Shown in pieces: positions 9,589 to 19,185 of a stretch of 64,000 nt of DNA (position 1 is its first letter; the number at the start of each line of letters is the position of its first letter). Origin of the DNA: PSRI01 sp041484195 (GTDB lineage Bacteria > Bacteroidota > Bacteroidia > Chitinophagales > Chitinophagaceae); assembly GCA_041484195.1 (NCBI GenBank), contig JBGPHC010000014.1, positions 1 through 64,000 of the forward strand. The letters are read 5' to 3'. The translations under genes and the position numbers were made by a program. The notes beneath the pieces were generated by a model. The model saw only the letters and a program-made list of their open reading frames with translations, made no database searches and was not told the DNA's origin.

Positions 9589-11226
9589 TTAATACAGCGG
9601 ATTCTGTATGAGTTTATTGTTCCTGTTCATTTCATCCAACTGGATAGGCAGCAGATAAAACCTGGGATTCCAAGCTCTTTCCTGTGCATCGATGATCGTA
9701 TAAGTCGGCGTAGCCGAAGTGCTGTGATCGGGGAGCATTTTGTATCTGGGTTCCACTCCTTTCGCATTTGTATATGCCTGGTCCGCGATTATCCAACGGC
9801 GTACATCAAAGTAGCGCTGGTCTTCAAAAGCCAGTTCTATTTTTCTTTCCTGACGGTAGCGGTCTCTCAGGGCTGCGCCGCTTTCGGTAATATCTGGCAT
9901 GCCCGCTCTGTGACGGATCTTATTGAGCCAAAGTTTGGCTTCTCCTTCCTGACCCAGTTCAATGCATGCTTCAGCATAATTCATGACTACTTCGGTGAAC
10001 CTCATGAAACGCTAGGGTTGTGTCTGCTTGGTGAATTGCGCGTCCACAGTGGGGTCAATGAATTTGCGAAGAAAATATCCTGTATAAGTGCCATTCCAAT
10101 CTTCGATCGGGCTTTTTCGGGTATCCAATCCCGGTACCAAATCCATGCTGCTGCCATTCCATTTTTCCCAGAAACCGGTTTGAATCACTCCTACGGGATC
10201 TCTGGCAATAACATCTATGGGACGGGTTCTCCATTTGGCGCCTTCATAATTGATACTGGAATAAAAACGGGGATCACGATTGCTGTAAGGATCGGCGGCC
10301 TGGGCTGGATTGCTCCAACTGAAGGGGGTACCGTCGTTCATTTCGTAAGAATCAACCATCTGGCCAATGGGTGTGGTGCTTCCCCATCCATGGTAACCAT
10401 TGGGATTATGATAGAGGCCGGGATTATAGCCGTGCCAGTTTTCATCAACTTTCACAGTGAAATACCTCACAAAAATATCTTCGGTAGTTTCCATCTGGAG
10501 AAAGATATCGGAGTAATTCTTTTGTGCTTCCACCTGGTCCACAGGATCGGGTTTGTATAAACTGTAAGCTCCCAAATCAATCACTGCCTTTGCGGCGTCC
10601 CTGGCGGCCTGCCAGCGTGAAGTCCTGTCTCCTCCAACATAGCCCACCAATTCAGGGTTGGAAAAACCGCCTGCCCATGAAGCATTGCTATTGTAAAAAT
10701 CACTGGCAGCATATAATAATACCCTGGCCTTCAGCGCAAGTGCCGCGCCCTTGGTAGCTCTTCCTTTGTCGTTCCCATCCTGGGTTGCAGGTAGTGCGGA
10801 AGCGGCCTGGTCGCACTCATCCACGATGAAATTGATGCAATTTTCATAAGAGTCGCGGGGCACGATGAAGTCGTCGTCCAGACCATAGGCCTTGGTGATA
10901 ATGGGAACACCTCCATACATGGCAACAAGGTTATGATATAAGTGTGCTCTAAGAAAATGTACCTCACCCTTCATCTTGGCCTTGGTGGCATCATCCACGG
11001 GCGATTTATCGATCCTGTCGAAAAACACATTACAGGCTCTCACAAATTTGTAAATATTGGTCCAATTCATGAAACGAAGCCTGTTGCCACACCAATAGTT
11101 GGCGTCAAAAACGGAGAGATCGCTGGGTGTCATCAGGCTCTTGGTGATATTACTGGTACCAAAATCCGCGTTGTACATTCCTTCGTCCACCACGGCTCCA
11201 TCCTGAGATCTTTTTTTTGCCAGCAT
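9589..11226 (-). pseudogene. SusD/RagB-family outer-membrane glycan-binding lipoprotein, broken and 5'-truncated
   Basis: Two collinear minus-strand pieces, 11226-10012 (404 codons) and 10005-9589 (138 codons), lie in the same frame and are separated by one TAG at 10012-10014. Read through, ...FTKQTQP-stop-RFMRFTEVVMNYAEAC... is a normal SusD C-terminal region; the stop sits where family members usually have an aromatic residue, consistent with TGG changed to TAG. Typical SusD features are NADFGTSNITKSLMTPSD, HFLRAHLYHNLVAMYGGVP, GRATKGAALALKARVLLYAASD and DTRKSPIEDWNGTYTGYFLRKF. The N-terminus is missing: there is no lipoprotein signal and roughly the first 80-90 residues are absent, so the break lies near 11200. 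No susC partner precedes it. The gene is therefore doubly disabled and orphaned. Related intact proteins bind glycans for a TonB-dependent transporter. Confidence 0.85.
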
Positions 11227-11791
11227 ACTGCAAGGGAATTTAGGGTACTGACTGAAACATTTGAATACGATCCTTCATCCTGAATGGAAAATGATCGCGG
11301 ACGGAATTCCTTGAAGAACCATATGAGGGAAACGTGGGAAAAAATGAAACCAAAGCCAATGGCTCCCACAGAGGGAAGCCGCGCAGATAGATCCAGGGAA
11401 AATGGATATCGTCTTTCCGATTATATAGGTTCATACAGGCAATTTGACCGTTAACGGACTAAAGGAAAGAATTTTTTTTTAAATTGTCAACAGAACATTT
11501 AAAAATAATTGAAAAACTTTCTCCCTCCTATCCTGGTTTTGGTAGGCAACCCGTCCTGCACTAACGCCGCATATTCATACAAAAACCCGACCCTGAAAAT
11601 AAATCCTGCACCTGACGATTAAATGATTCCCCACTTACCAACCAGATTTGAAGCCGGTTGGCCGGTAATCGCCGGAATAAAATCCGCAAAATCCTCCGGA
11701 ATCATATTCTTTGAAGCCCCTTGTAAGACCCGGCCAAATTAATTTTCTGCAGACCATATGTAAGTGTACATTTGACACGATTAAAAAATTT
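11227..11791. other. 565-base gap between susD relic and araB
   Basis: No convincing gene in either strand. The short frames here have no family resemblance. The gap is AT-rich near 11460-11520, with a run of T at 11471-11480. The right end holds the likely araB promoter region: a TTG at 11721-11723, then TAATTTTC at 11740-11747, a near match to the Bacteroidota -7 box. A palindromic element follows before the araB start. The susC and the first part of susD that should lie here are absent. Confidence 0.5.
11764..11778. promoter_or_regulatory. Candidate AraR operator upstream of araB
   Basis: GTGTACATTTGACAC is an imperfect palindrome with perfect GTGT/ACAC arms, lying 13 bases before the araB ATG at 11792 and just after the presumed -7 box. 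A repressor bound here would block transcription of the arabinose operon. The araR gene about 6 kb downstream makes AraR the obvious candidate ligand. I do not recall the published AraR site precisely enough to claim a match. Confidence 0.35.
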
Positions 11792-13468
11792 ATGAACCGG
11801 AACGATTATGTCATTGGAGTTGATTTTGGTACGGATTCCGTACGTTCTGTAATTGTCAACATATCAAACGGCCATGAACTGGCTGCGTCCGTTTTTCAAT
11901 ACCCGAGATGGAGAGATGGACTATTCTGCAACGTTGCGCTCAACCAGTTTCGCCAGCATCCTCTCGACTATATGGAGGGACTGGAATTTACTGTGAAGGA
12001 ATGCGTTCACCAGGCGGGTCCCGATTTAGCGCGACATATCAAAGGGCTTTCCGTTGACACAACCGGATCCACACCGGTTGCCGTAAACGAAGAAGGAATA
12101 CCCCTGGCCCTGTTGCCGGGATTTGAAAAAAATCCGAATGCCATGTTCGTTCTATGGAAGGATCATAGCTCCGTGAAGGAAGCGGCGGAAATAAATGAGC
12201 ATGCGACAAAATTTGAAACTAATTACCTGCAATTCGTAGGTGGCATTTATTCCTCCGAATGGTTTTGGGCCAAACTGCTCCATATTTTCAGAACGGATAG
12301 CGCCTTGCGCAATGCCTGTTATTCCTGGGTGGAACACTGCGACTGGATCCCATTCATGCTTACGGGTGGAAAACATGTGACCGAAATGAAACGAGGGGTT
12401 TGCAGCGCCGGACACAAGGCCCTATGGGCAAAGGAATTTGGCGGCCTGCCACCAGATTCATTTTTTTCTTCACTCGATCCGCTCCTTCGGGGCTTCAGAG
12501 ACAGATTATTCACCGAAACCTATACAGCCGATCAGGCTGCGGGCCGGCTCAATGATGCCTGGGCTGAACGCCTCGGTTTGTCAACTGGTACCGTAGTAGG
12601 CGTTGGTGCTTTTGACGCTCACATGGGTGCGGTAGGCGGACAAATAGAACCCTACCATCTCAGTAAAGTGATGGGCACTTCCACCTGCGATATGCTGGTG
12701 GCCCCGGAGCAGGAAATGGAAGGCAAACTGATCAAGGGAATTTGCGGGCAGGTACCCGGTTCCGTTATTCCGGGCATGTTGGGCATGGAAGCTGGTCAAT
12801 CCGCTTTTGGCGATTCATACGCCTGGTTTAGTAACCTGCTCGCATGGCCAATGAAGCAGATAATGATCCATTCGAAGCTTGCTGACCCGGCGACCGAAGA
12901 GGCGCTGCTGAAAGAAACAACGGGTAAAATCATAAACGAACTCAGTGACTGCGCTGCTGAGCTTGCACCCGAATTGGATATGGAATTAGCAGTTGACTGG
13001 CTAAATGGCAGGCGCACACCCGATGCCAATCAAATGCTCAAGGCGGCCATCGGAGGACTCACACTGGGATCGGATGCCCCCGGAATTTTCCGCGCCATAG
13101 TGGAATCAACCTGCTTTGGAGCGAGAGCCATAGTGGAAAGATTCCTGGAAGAAGGAGTGCAGGTAAAGGGACTTATAGGCCTGGGAGGGGTGGCAAAAAA
13201 ATCTCCCTTCATCATGCAGATGATGGCCGATACCCTGAATATGCCTATCCGCATCCACCGCTCCGAACAGACATGCGCCGTCGGTGCAGCCATGTTCGCT
13301 GCCACAGCCGCAGGGATATTTCCCCGTGTTGAAGATGCCATGAACGCCATGGGCAGCGGATTCGACACCACTTATCATCCGAATGCGGCCAGGTCAGGAA
13401 TCTATGACAGGCGATATGAAAGCTATAAGAAATGGGGCGGCTTCATTGAGAAAGAACATCAATTTTGA
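11792..13468 (+). CDS. araB: Ribulokinase
   Basis: 558 residues, the usual length for this FGGY-family kinase, started at the ATG at 11792 (MNRNDYVIGVDFGTDSVRS); the longer frame from 11711 only adds sequence before the conserved start. It phosphorylates L-ribulose to L-ribulose 5-phosphate with ATP. The phosphate-1 motif GVDFGTDSVRS is at residues 7-17. The ribulokinase-type substrate region includes VDTTGSTPV and WKDHSS, the central loop has VGVGAFDAHMGAVGG, and the C-terminal adenosine site is GLIGLGGVAKKSPFIMQ. It is the first gene of a four-gene operon, followed after 25 bases by the arabinofuranosidase gene. The upstream region contains a candidate operator at 11764-11778. Confidence 0.95.
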   Translation: MNRNDYVIGVDFGTDSVRSVIVNISNGHELAASVFQYPRWRDGLFCNVALNQFRQHPLDYMEGLEFTVKECVHQAGPDLARHIKGLSVDTTGSTPVAVNEEGIPLALLPGFEKNPNAMFVLWKDHSSVKEAAEINEHATKFETNYLQFVGGIYSSEWFWAKLLHIFRTDSALRNACYSWVEHCDWIPFMLTGGKHVTEMKRGVCSAGHKALWAKEFGGLPPDSFFSSLDPLLRGFRDRLFTETYTADQAAGRLNDAWAERLGLSTGTVVGVGAFDAHMGAVGGQIEPYHLSKVMGTSTCDMLVAPEQEMEGKLIKGICGQVPGSVIPGMLGMEAGQSAFGDSYAWFSNLLAWPMKQIMIHSKLADPATEEALLKETTGKIINELSDCAAELAPELDMELAVDWLNGRRTPDANQMLKAAIGGLTLGSDAPGIFRAIVESTCFGARAIVERFLEEGVQVKGLIGLGGVAKKSPFIMQMMADTLNMPIRIHRSEQTCAVGAAMFAATAAGIFPRVEDAMNAMGSGFDTTYHPNAARSGIYDRRYESYKKWGGFIEKEHQF

Positions 13469-13493
13469 TCTCTAAAATAGCATCGGTATTACC

Positions 13494-15044
13494 ATGAAAA
13501 CATTCAGGTTTTTATTGCTGCTGCCCTTATTGGGATTCTTTCACACCGTCGTGAGAGGGCAGGCTGCCGTGCAATTAACCGTAGGTCCACCCGATCCCGC
13601 GCGGGTAATCAGTAAGAATATTTACGGTCATTTCGCGGAACACCTGGGCCGCTGCATCTATGATGGATTCTGGGTGAGTGATAGCCTGCAGGTTCCCAAA
13701 AAAGATCGAATACGCCTGGACGTTGTAGAGGCGCTGAAAAAAATAAATATCCCCCTGCTTCGCTGGCCGGGTGGTTGTTTCGCGGATACCTATCATTGGA
13801 GTGACGGCATTGGCCCCAGGGACCAGCGCCCCACCAGGATCAATACTACCTGGGGCATGGTAAAGGAAGACAACAGCTTTGGCACGCATGAGTTCCTGGA
13901 ACTATGTTCCCTCTTGAATTGTGAACCCTATATCGCGGGCAATGTGGGTTCGGGCACTCCGGAGGAAATGGCTAACTGGATCGAATACCTGAATTTCGAT
14001 GGGCAAAGCACACTCGCAGACGCGAGAAGAAAAAACAGAAGGGACCAGGCCTGGAAAGTTTCCTATTGGGGTGTTGGCAATGAAAGCTGGGGCTGCGGCG
14101 GAGAAATGACGCCGGAATTCTATTCTGACCAGTATAAGCGCTACGCCACATTTTGTAAAGATTTTCCCGGAGCGCCGCTGAAAAAGATCGCGAGCGGTTC
14201 CAACGGAGAAGACTATAACTGGACGGAAGTCTGCATGAAAAATATTCCGAACCATCAAATGTGGGGCATTTCCATGCACTATTATACAGTTGTGGGAACC
14301 TGGCAGAATAAAGGATCGGCAACGGCATTCAACGAAAAAGAATATTTCACCGGGCTCAAGAAATGCTTGCATATAGAAGAACTGATCAATAAACATAGCG
14401 CCATCATGGATCGCTATGACCCAGGGGAAAAAGTGGCCCTGGTAGTGGATGAATGGGGCATCTGGACGGATGTTGAACCCGGCACGAATCCTGCCTTCCT
14501 CTACCAGCAGAACAGCCTGCGCGACGCGCTCATCGCCGCGAGTACATTGAATATTTTTAACAACCATGCCGACCGTGTGAAGATGGCCAACCTGGCACAG
14601 ACTGTAAACGTATTGCAGTCACTCATCCTCACCAATAAGGAAAAAATGCTGCTCACGCCAACTTATTATGTTTTCGATCTTTTTAAGGTGCACCAGGATG
14701 CAGCATCGCTGCCCGTGCATTTTTCGGGGCCATCTTATACACTGGGAAATGACAGCATACCGGCAATAAACGTTTCGGCTTCCAAAGACAGAAATGGAAC
14801 GGTCCACATGACCCTGGTGAATCTCGATCCCAGGAAAAAAATCCCAGTGACCGCGTCCATGCCAGGATTCGCCTGGAAAAAAGCCGGAGCCGTCGTGTTG
14901 AGTTCAGGGAAATTCACCGATATTAACAGTTTCGAAGAACCCGAAAAAATAAAACCTGCGGTCTTTAATGATTATAGCAAAAAGGGCCAGGATATTCTAA
15001 TCAATATGCCGCCCATGTCAATATTGCAAATCAGTTTTCAATAA
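13494..15044 (+). CDS. abfA: GH51 alpha-L-arabinofuranosidase
   Basis: 516 residues with a signal peptide (FRFLLLLPLLGFFHTVVRG), so exported to the periplasm or outer membrane. Family GH51 enzymes release terminal L-arabinofuranose from arabinan and arabinoxylan. The TIM-barrel catalytic domain has the substrate region LRWPGGCFADTYHW, the acid/base Glu in YWGVGNESWGCGG (about residue 196) and the nucleophile Glu in LVVDEWGIW (about residue 320). A C-terminal beta-sandwich follows from about residue 400. Its place between araB and araD couples arabinose release to catabolism. There are 25 bases to araB and 17 to araD, consistent with one transcript. Confidence 0.94.
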   Translation: MKTFRFLLLLPLLGFFHTVVRGQAAVQLTVGPPDPARVISKNIYGHFAEHLGRCIYDGFWVSDSLQVPKKDRIRLDVVEALKKINIPLLRWPGGCFADTYHWSDGIGPRDQRPTRINTTWGMVKEDNSFGTHEFLELCSLLNCEPYIAGNVGSGTPEEMANWIEYLNFDGQSTLADARRKNRRDQAWKVSYWGVGNESWGCGGEMTPEFYSDQYKRYATFCKDFPGAPLKKIASGSNGEDYNWTEVCMKNIPNHQMWGISMHYYTVVGTWQNKGSATAFNEKEYFTGLKKCLHIEELINKHSAIMDRYDPGEKVALVVDEWGIWTDVEPGTNPAFLYQQNSLRDALIAASTLNIFNNHADRVKMANLAQTVNVLQSLILTNKEKMLLTPTYYVFDLFKVHQDAASLPVHFSGPSYTLGNDSIPAINVSASKDRNGTVHMTLVNLDPRKKIPVTASMPGFAWKKAGAVVLSSGKFTDINSFEEPEKIKPAVFNDYSKKGQDILINMPPMSILQISFQ

Positions 15045-15061
15045 ATTCCAGTTTAGGAGCT

Positions 15062-15769
15062 ATGACTGAGAAAAAATACGAACATATCAGGGAGGAAGCC
15101 TACCAGGCTAACATGCAGTTACCTAAGCTGGGGCTCGTATTATTCACCTTTGGGAATGTGAGCGCGGCAGACAGAAATCTGGGAGTTTTCGCAATCAAAC
15201 CCAGCGGAGTGCCTTATGAAGAATTATCCCCCGGCAAAATGGTAGTCGTGGATTTTGAAGGCAAGACCGTGGAAGGATCTCTCCGGCCATCATCGGATAC
15301 CCTCACGCATGCGGTTCTGTACAGGCACTGGGAAAAAATCGGCGGCATTTCACACACGCATTCAACTTACGCTACCGCATGGGCGCAGTCGCAGAGAAGC
15401 ATCCCGATTTATGGTACCACCCACGCCGACCATATTACCGTTGATATTCCCTGTGCGCCACCTATGCCTGACGAAATGATCAGAGGACAATATGAATATG
15501 AAACCGGTTTCCAGATCATCCGTTGCCTGGATGAAAAGGAATTGAGCTACACGGAAGTGGAAATGATACTGGTGGGAAATCATGCGCCATTCACCTGGGG
15601 GAAAAATGCGGAGCGGGCAGTTTACAATAGCGCGGTGTTGGAAACAATTGCCAGGATGGCCTGGCTGACTGAACAAATCCGGCCAGACAGTCCCCGGTTG
15701 AAAGAAACCCTGATCCAAAAACATTTTGAACGCAAGCATGGACCTGATTCGTATTATGGCCAGCAATGA
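15062..15769 (+). CDS. araD: L-ribulose-5-phosphate 4-epimerase
   Basis: 235 residues, typical for the class II aldolase/AraD family. The enzyme converts L-ribulose 5-phosphate to D-xylulose 5-phosphate by a zinc-dependent retro-aldol step. Visible motifs are GNVSAADR (phosphate/substrate region, about residue 32), KPSGVPYEEL, the zinc histidines in SHTHSTYATAWAQ (about 96-98) and the third His region in GTTHADH, followed by VGNHAPFTWG. It follows the arabinofuranosidase by 17 bases and precedes araA by 48 bases. Together araB, araD and araA make the complete phosphorylative arabinose route. Confidence 0.95.
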   Translation: MTEKKYEHIREEAYQANMQLPKLGLVLFTFGNVSAADRNLGVFAIKPSGVPYEELSPGKMVVVDFEGKTVEGSLRPSSDTLTHAVLYRHWEKIGGISHTHSTYATAWAQSQRSIPIYGTTHADHITVDIPCAPPMPDEMIRGQYEYETGFQIIRCLDEKELSYTEVEMILVGNHAPFTWGKNAERAVYNSAVLETIARMAWLTEQIRPDSPRLKETLIQKHFERKHGPDSYYGQQ

Positions 15770-15817
15770 GCCGCACTGTTCATTCAGGTTATGAAACCAA
15801 AAAATTGAATCGACTTT

Positions 15818-17314
15818 ATGAATTTAAAATCATTGGAAATTTGGTTTCTGACAGGAAGCCAGCATTTGTATGGAGAGGCCACTTTGAAAATTGTGGCGGA
15901 GCATGCACAGACAATTGCGGAAGCATTGAACCATTCCCCATCCATTCCGGTAACCATCGTGTACCAGCCAATCCTTACTACCCCCGAACAAATACAAAAG
16001 GTTTGCGCTGAGGCCAACCGCAGGGGAAATTGCATTGGAGTCATTGCATGGATGCATACTTTTTCACCCGCCAAAATGTGGATCGGGGGTTTGAAAATAC
16101 TGCATAAGCCTATGCTCCATTTCCATACACAATTCAACCGTGACATACCCTGGAGCGAAATTGATATGGACTTCATGAATCTGAATCAATCGGCTCACGG
16201 TGACCGTGAGTTTGGATTCATGGTGAGTCGCATGCGCCTTAACAGGAAAGTGGTGGTGGGCCATTGGCAGGATCCTGAGGTTTTAGAGGAGATCCATACT
16301 TGGAGCAGGGCCGCCGCAGGCTGGCACGACTGGCAGGGAGCCAGATTTGTAAGGTTTGGCGACAATATGCGCTGGGTGGCCGTGACCGAAGGAGATAAAG
16401 TGGAAGCAGAATTGAAATTCGGTTATTCGGTTAATACGCATGGAGTCGGAGACCTGGTACAGGAGATAGGATCCGTTAGTGAAGACATGGTGGACCAGCT
16501 TTGCGGGCAATACGAAGAGCAATATCAAATTTCTGATTCCCTGCGGAAAGGCATGAACAGGCATCAGTCATTGAGAGACGCAGCTCGCATTGAACTTGGA
16601 TTGGAGCGATTTTTAGAAGCTGGAAAATACAAGGGTTTCACGGATACATTCGAAGACCTTCATGGCCTGGTACAACTGCCAGGTATAGCTGCTCAAAGGC
16701 TGATGGCAAAAGGTTATGGGTTCGCGGCGGAAGGAGACTGGAAAACCGCGGCCCTCGTGCGTGCCATGAAAGTGATGGCAACGGGATTGCCGGGAGGAAA
16801 TTCGTTCATGGAAGATTATACCTATCATTTTGAGCCGGAGAATTCCATGGTGCTGGGATCTCATATGCTGGAGATCTGCGAATCCATCGCGATGGGCCAG
16901 CCCAGTTGCGAGATACATCCCCTGGGCATTGGTGGCAAAGCCGATCCGGTGAGATTGATCTTTAGTGCCCCGGCTGGTCCGGCTCTCAACGCTTCAATGA
17001 TTGATATGGGAAACAGATTCCGACTGCTGCTGAACCAGGTTCAGGCAGTAACACCACAACATGATCTCCCCAGGCTCCCCGTGGCGAGGGTGTTGTGGAA
17101 GCCGATGCCGGATATGAAGACAGGATGCGCCGCCTGGATACTGGCCGGCGGAGCCCATCATACCTGTTTCAGCCAGAATCTCACAGCAGAGCATCTCCAG
17201 GATTTTGCTGAAATGGCGGGTATTGAATGCCTGCTGATAGACAAACACACAAATATTCAGCATTTCAAGAATGAAATTCGCTGGAATGAAATGTATTACC
17301 AGTTTCATTCCTGA
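15818..17314 (+). CDS. araA: L-arabinose isomerase
   Basis: 498 residues, the standard length. The enzyme isomerises L-arabinose to L-ribulose using Mn2+. The start at the ATG at 15818 gives MNLKSLEIWFLTGSQHLYG, the classic AraA N-terminus. Other family blocks are IAWMHTFSPAKMWI, LHFHTQFNRDIPW, GNSFMEDYTYHF (metal Glu/His region), SHMLEICESIA, PSCEIHPLGIGGKADPVR and the C-terminal metal His region AGGAHHTCFS. It is the last gene of the ara operon. The convergent HAD gene ends 86 bases further on. No terminator hairpin was recognised in that short gap. Confidence 0.96.
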   Translation: MNLKSLEIWFLTGSQHLYGEATLKIVAEHAQTIAEALNHSPSIPVTIVYQPILTTPEQIQKVCAEANRRGNCIGVIAWMHTFSPAKMWIGGLKILHKPMLHFHTQFNRDIPWSEIDMDFMNLNQSAHGDREFGFMVSRMRLNRKVVVGHWQDPEVLEEIHTWSRAAAGWHDWQGARFVRFGDNMRWVAVTEGDKVEAELKFGYSVNTHGVGDLVQEIGSVSEDMVDQLCGQYEEQYQISDSLRKGMNRHQSLRDAARIELGLERFLEAGKYKGFTDTFEDLHGLVQLPGIAAQRLMAKGYGFAAEGDWKTAALVRAMKVMATGLPGGNSFMEDYTYHFEPENSMVLGSHMLEICESIAMGQPSCEIHPLGIGGKADPVRLIFSAPAGPALNASMIDMGNRFRLLLNQVQAVTPQHDLPRLPVARVLWKPMPDMKTGCAAWILAGGAHHTCFSQNLTAEHLQDFAEMAGIECLLIDKHTNIQHFKNEIRWNEMYYQFHS

Positions 17315-17400
17315 TCCCTTGTTCAGCAAAGCTTCAATAACAGAAATCCCTGAGTCCATAGCCCGCTTGAATTTCCCGTTTTGTCGAACGCTTTCGCTCA

Positions 17401-18066
17401 TCATAAAAGCTGCTGCAGGTAAGGCTCCCTGTAATCTTTTACAAAAGCTAGAATATGGGAGTATTCGTTGAAATCTTCCTTTGCGTGCATGGTAGTCAAT
17501 ACCACAGATTGCATACCCGCCCGCTCGGCAGACTCAACACCTTTTGGCGCATCTTCAAAAACCAGGCAATCCCCGGGTGATTTCCTCAGTCCTGATGCCG
17601 CTTTCAGATAGGTTTCAGGGTCAGGCTTGCTGTGAACCACATCATCCGCACTGACGATCGCCGAAAAATAATGGCGGATATTAAGATTGTCCAGCACAAA
17701 ATCAATATTGAATGGAAGTGCCGCCGAACCAACGGCCATTGGAATCTTTTTCCTACTTGCAGCCTCCAGGAAACCCGGAAGGCCTTCAATCAGTTTCAGA
17801 TGAGGCCTGTAAGACTGTTGGTATCTTCTTTCCTTTTCCAATGAAATCTTTTCAGCCTCTTCGTGAGTAAAATGATCCTTCCCGAATATCCGCTCCAGCA
17901 CTTCCGTGTTCTTTCCATACATCTGGGATTTGACTTGCTCTACATTGAGGCCGGCGCCAAGATCTTCATTTAGTATCCGGTACCAGGCCTTCACATGAAA
18001 TGCCATATCATCAATCATGGTCCCGTTCAAATCAAAAATAAAGGCCCGGGGGCGATTCATCAACAT
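17401..18066 (-). CDS. HAD-superfamily hydrolase, beta-phosphoglucomutase-like
   Basis: 221 residues, class I HAD with a helical cap after motif I. Motif I reads FDLNGTMIDDM, so the second acidic residue of the usual DxD is Asn; this residue is normally the general acid/base. Motif II is VGSAALPFN, motif III has SKPDPETYLKA, and motif IV is CLVFEDAPKGVESAERAG. The ATG at 18066 or the one at 18060 would serve as start. It sits between araA and the divergent araR, sharing a 162-base regulatory gap with araR, so it may belong to the arabinose regulon and act on a sugar phosphate. The substrate is unknown. Confidence 0.8.
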   Translation of the reverse strand: MLMNRPRAFIFDLNGTMIDDMAFHVKAWYRILNEDLGAGLNVEQVKSQMYGKNTEVLERIFGKDHFTHEEAEKISLEKERRYQQSYRPHLKLIEGLPGFLEAASRKKIPMAVGSAALPFNIDFVLDNLNIRHYFSAIVSADDVVHSKPDPETYLKAASGLRKSPGDCLVFEDAPKGVESAERAGMQSVVLTTMHAKEDFNEYSHILAFVKDYREPYLQQLL

Positions 18067-18228
18067 GCTCTATAATTTTTAAACCGTCAAAATTACGTTT
18101 GTTTTAAAAATATCCGGGTGACTTCTGATTATATTCCAAAAACCCCTAAATTCATGCCGTAATCTTACTAGTGAAATAGCGGATGCTATTGAGCCTAACA
18201 GGTAAGAAACTACACTCCATTTGTGAAA

Positions 18229-18936
18229 ATGACGCGTTATTCCAAACAGACCAGGATACTTGTTGCAGTTGACTGCATCATTTTTGGATTTGACGGACAC
18301 GATATAAAATTATTGCTTGTGAAGCGGGGGCTCGAACCCGAAAGTGGCAAATGGAGTCTGATGGGAGGCTTTGTGCAGCCAAAGGAAAATCTGAGACAGG
18401 CTGCCAACAGGATCCTGCAAAAACTAACCGGGTTGAAGGGAGTCTATATGGAACAATTGAGAACCTTCAGCGACCCTGACCGCGACCCTGTGGAAAGAAC
18501 CATATCGATTGCCTACTTCGCCCTGATTGATATCCATCAATACGAAAAGCAGTTGAGTGAGGATTACCATGCTGAATGGTTTCTGTTGAAAGAACGGCCC
18601 AGGCTGATTTTCGATCACAATGAAATGGTGGAACTGGCCCAGAAGCAATTGAGGTATAAAGCTGCCCTGCATCCCATATTGTTTGAATTGCTTCCTTCCA
18701 AATTCACTATACCCCAACTGCAGAGTCTTTACGAAGCCATCTATGATAATACTTTCGACAACCGGAATTTCAGCCGGAAGGTGCTGTCAACCGGCCTGCT
18801 GATCAAACAAAAGGAAAAGGATAAACTCAATTCCAAAAAAGGCGCTTTTTATTACCGCCTTGATAAGCGAAAATACAAGGCCAATTTCCAATCCTTCCTG
18901 AATTTTATTCCCAACCCCGACAAATTTATTATCTGA
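18229..18936 (+). CDS. araR: NrtR-family transcriptional regulator, probable AraR
   Basis: 235 residues from the ATG at 18229; the GTG at 18223 is a weaker start. The N-terminal Nudix-like domain (about 1-150) keeps the glycine and first Glu of the Nudix box (GGFVQPKENL) but lacks the catalytic REUxEE core (NRILQKLTGL instead), which fits a ligand sensor rather than a hydrolase. The C-terminal region from about residue 160 is a winged helix (FTIPQLQSLYEAIY, then NFSRKVLSTG). This layout is that of NrtR-type AraR, shown in Bacteroides to repress L-arabinose genes and to be released by arabinose. Linkage to araBDA supports the assignment. The hydrolase function of true Nudix enzymes is unlikely. 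Confidence 0.85.
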   Translation: MTRYSKQTRILVAVDCIIFGFDGHDIKLLLVKRGLEPESGKWSLMGGFVQPKENLRQAANRILQKLTGLKGVYMEQLRTFSDPDRDPVERTISIAYFALIDIHQYEKQLSEDYHAEWFLLKERPRLIFDHNEMVELAQKQLRYKAALHPILFELLPSKFTIPQLQSLYEAIYDNTFDNRNFSRKVLSTGLLIKQKEKDKLNSKKGAFYYRLDKRKYKANFQSFLNFIPNPDKFII

Positions 18937-19185
18937 TCTTTTCGGCTGGGCCGTGGGTAAGCGAAAAAACAACAGGAGCTGATTGTGATCAGGATATTCA
19001 TCAGCTACTCCGGCAAGACCACCCACGCATGGCCATTTCAGGCAACTGAAACCGCATAGGTTCTGGCATGCGTCTTGCCTGGCAAATGCCTTCCCGCATC
19101 CGGATTTGGTAGCGGAAAAAGGGAGTTTCGTCGCAACTACCAGCGGGAAATGCCTATTCTGTGATTAAGTTATTATTTTGCAAGG

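Noticed and set aside
2658..11226. Stop-codon reassignment or programmed readthrough to explain the TAA in the permease and TAG in susD
   Set aside because: TAA, TAG and TGA all serve as normal stops in intact genes here (TAG ends lon and the Tat isomerase gene), and the susD also lacks its 5' end. Mutation or consensus error is simpler.
11240..11434. Minus-strand frames before the susD relic as its missing N-terminus
   Set aside because: None contains a lipoprotein signal or SusD-like opening, and a TGA interrupts the in-frame extension upstream of 11226.
13902..14567. Minus-strand frame of 221 codons inside the GH51 gene
   Set aside because: The plus strand carries unmistakable GH51 catalytic motifs; the antisense frame resembles nothing.
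18937..19185. GGAGCTGAT/ATCAGCTACTCC inverted repeat in the araR-kinase gap
   Set aside because: Pairing needs a three-base bulge and there is no T-run or other support.
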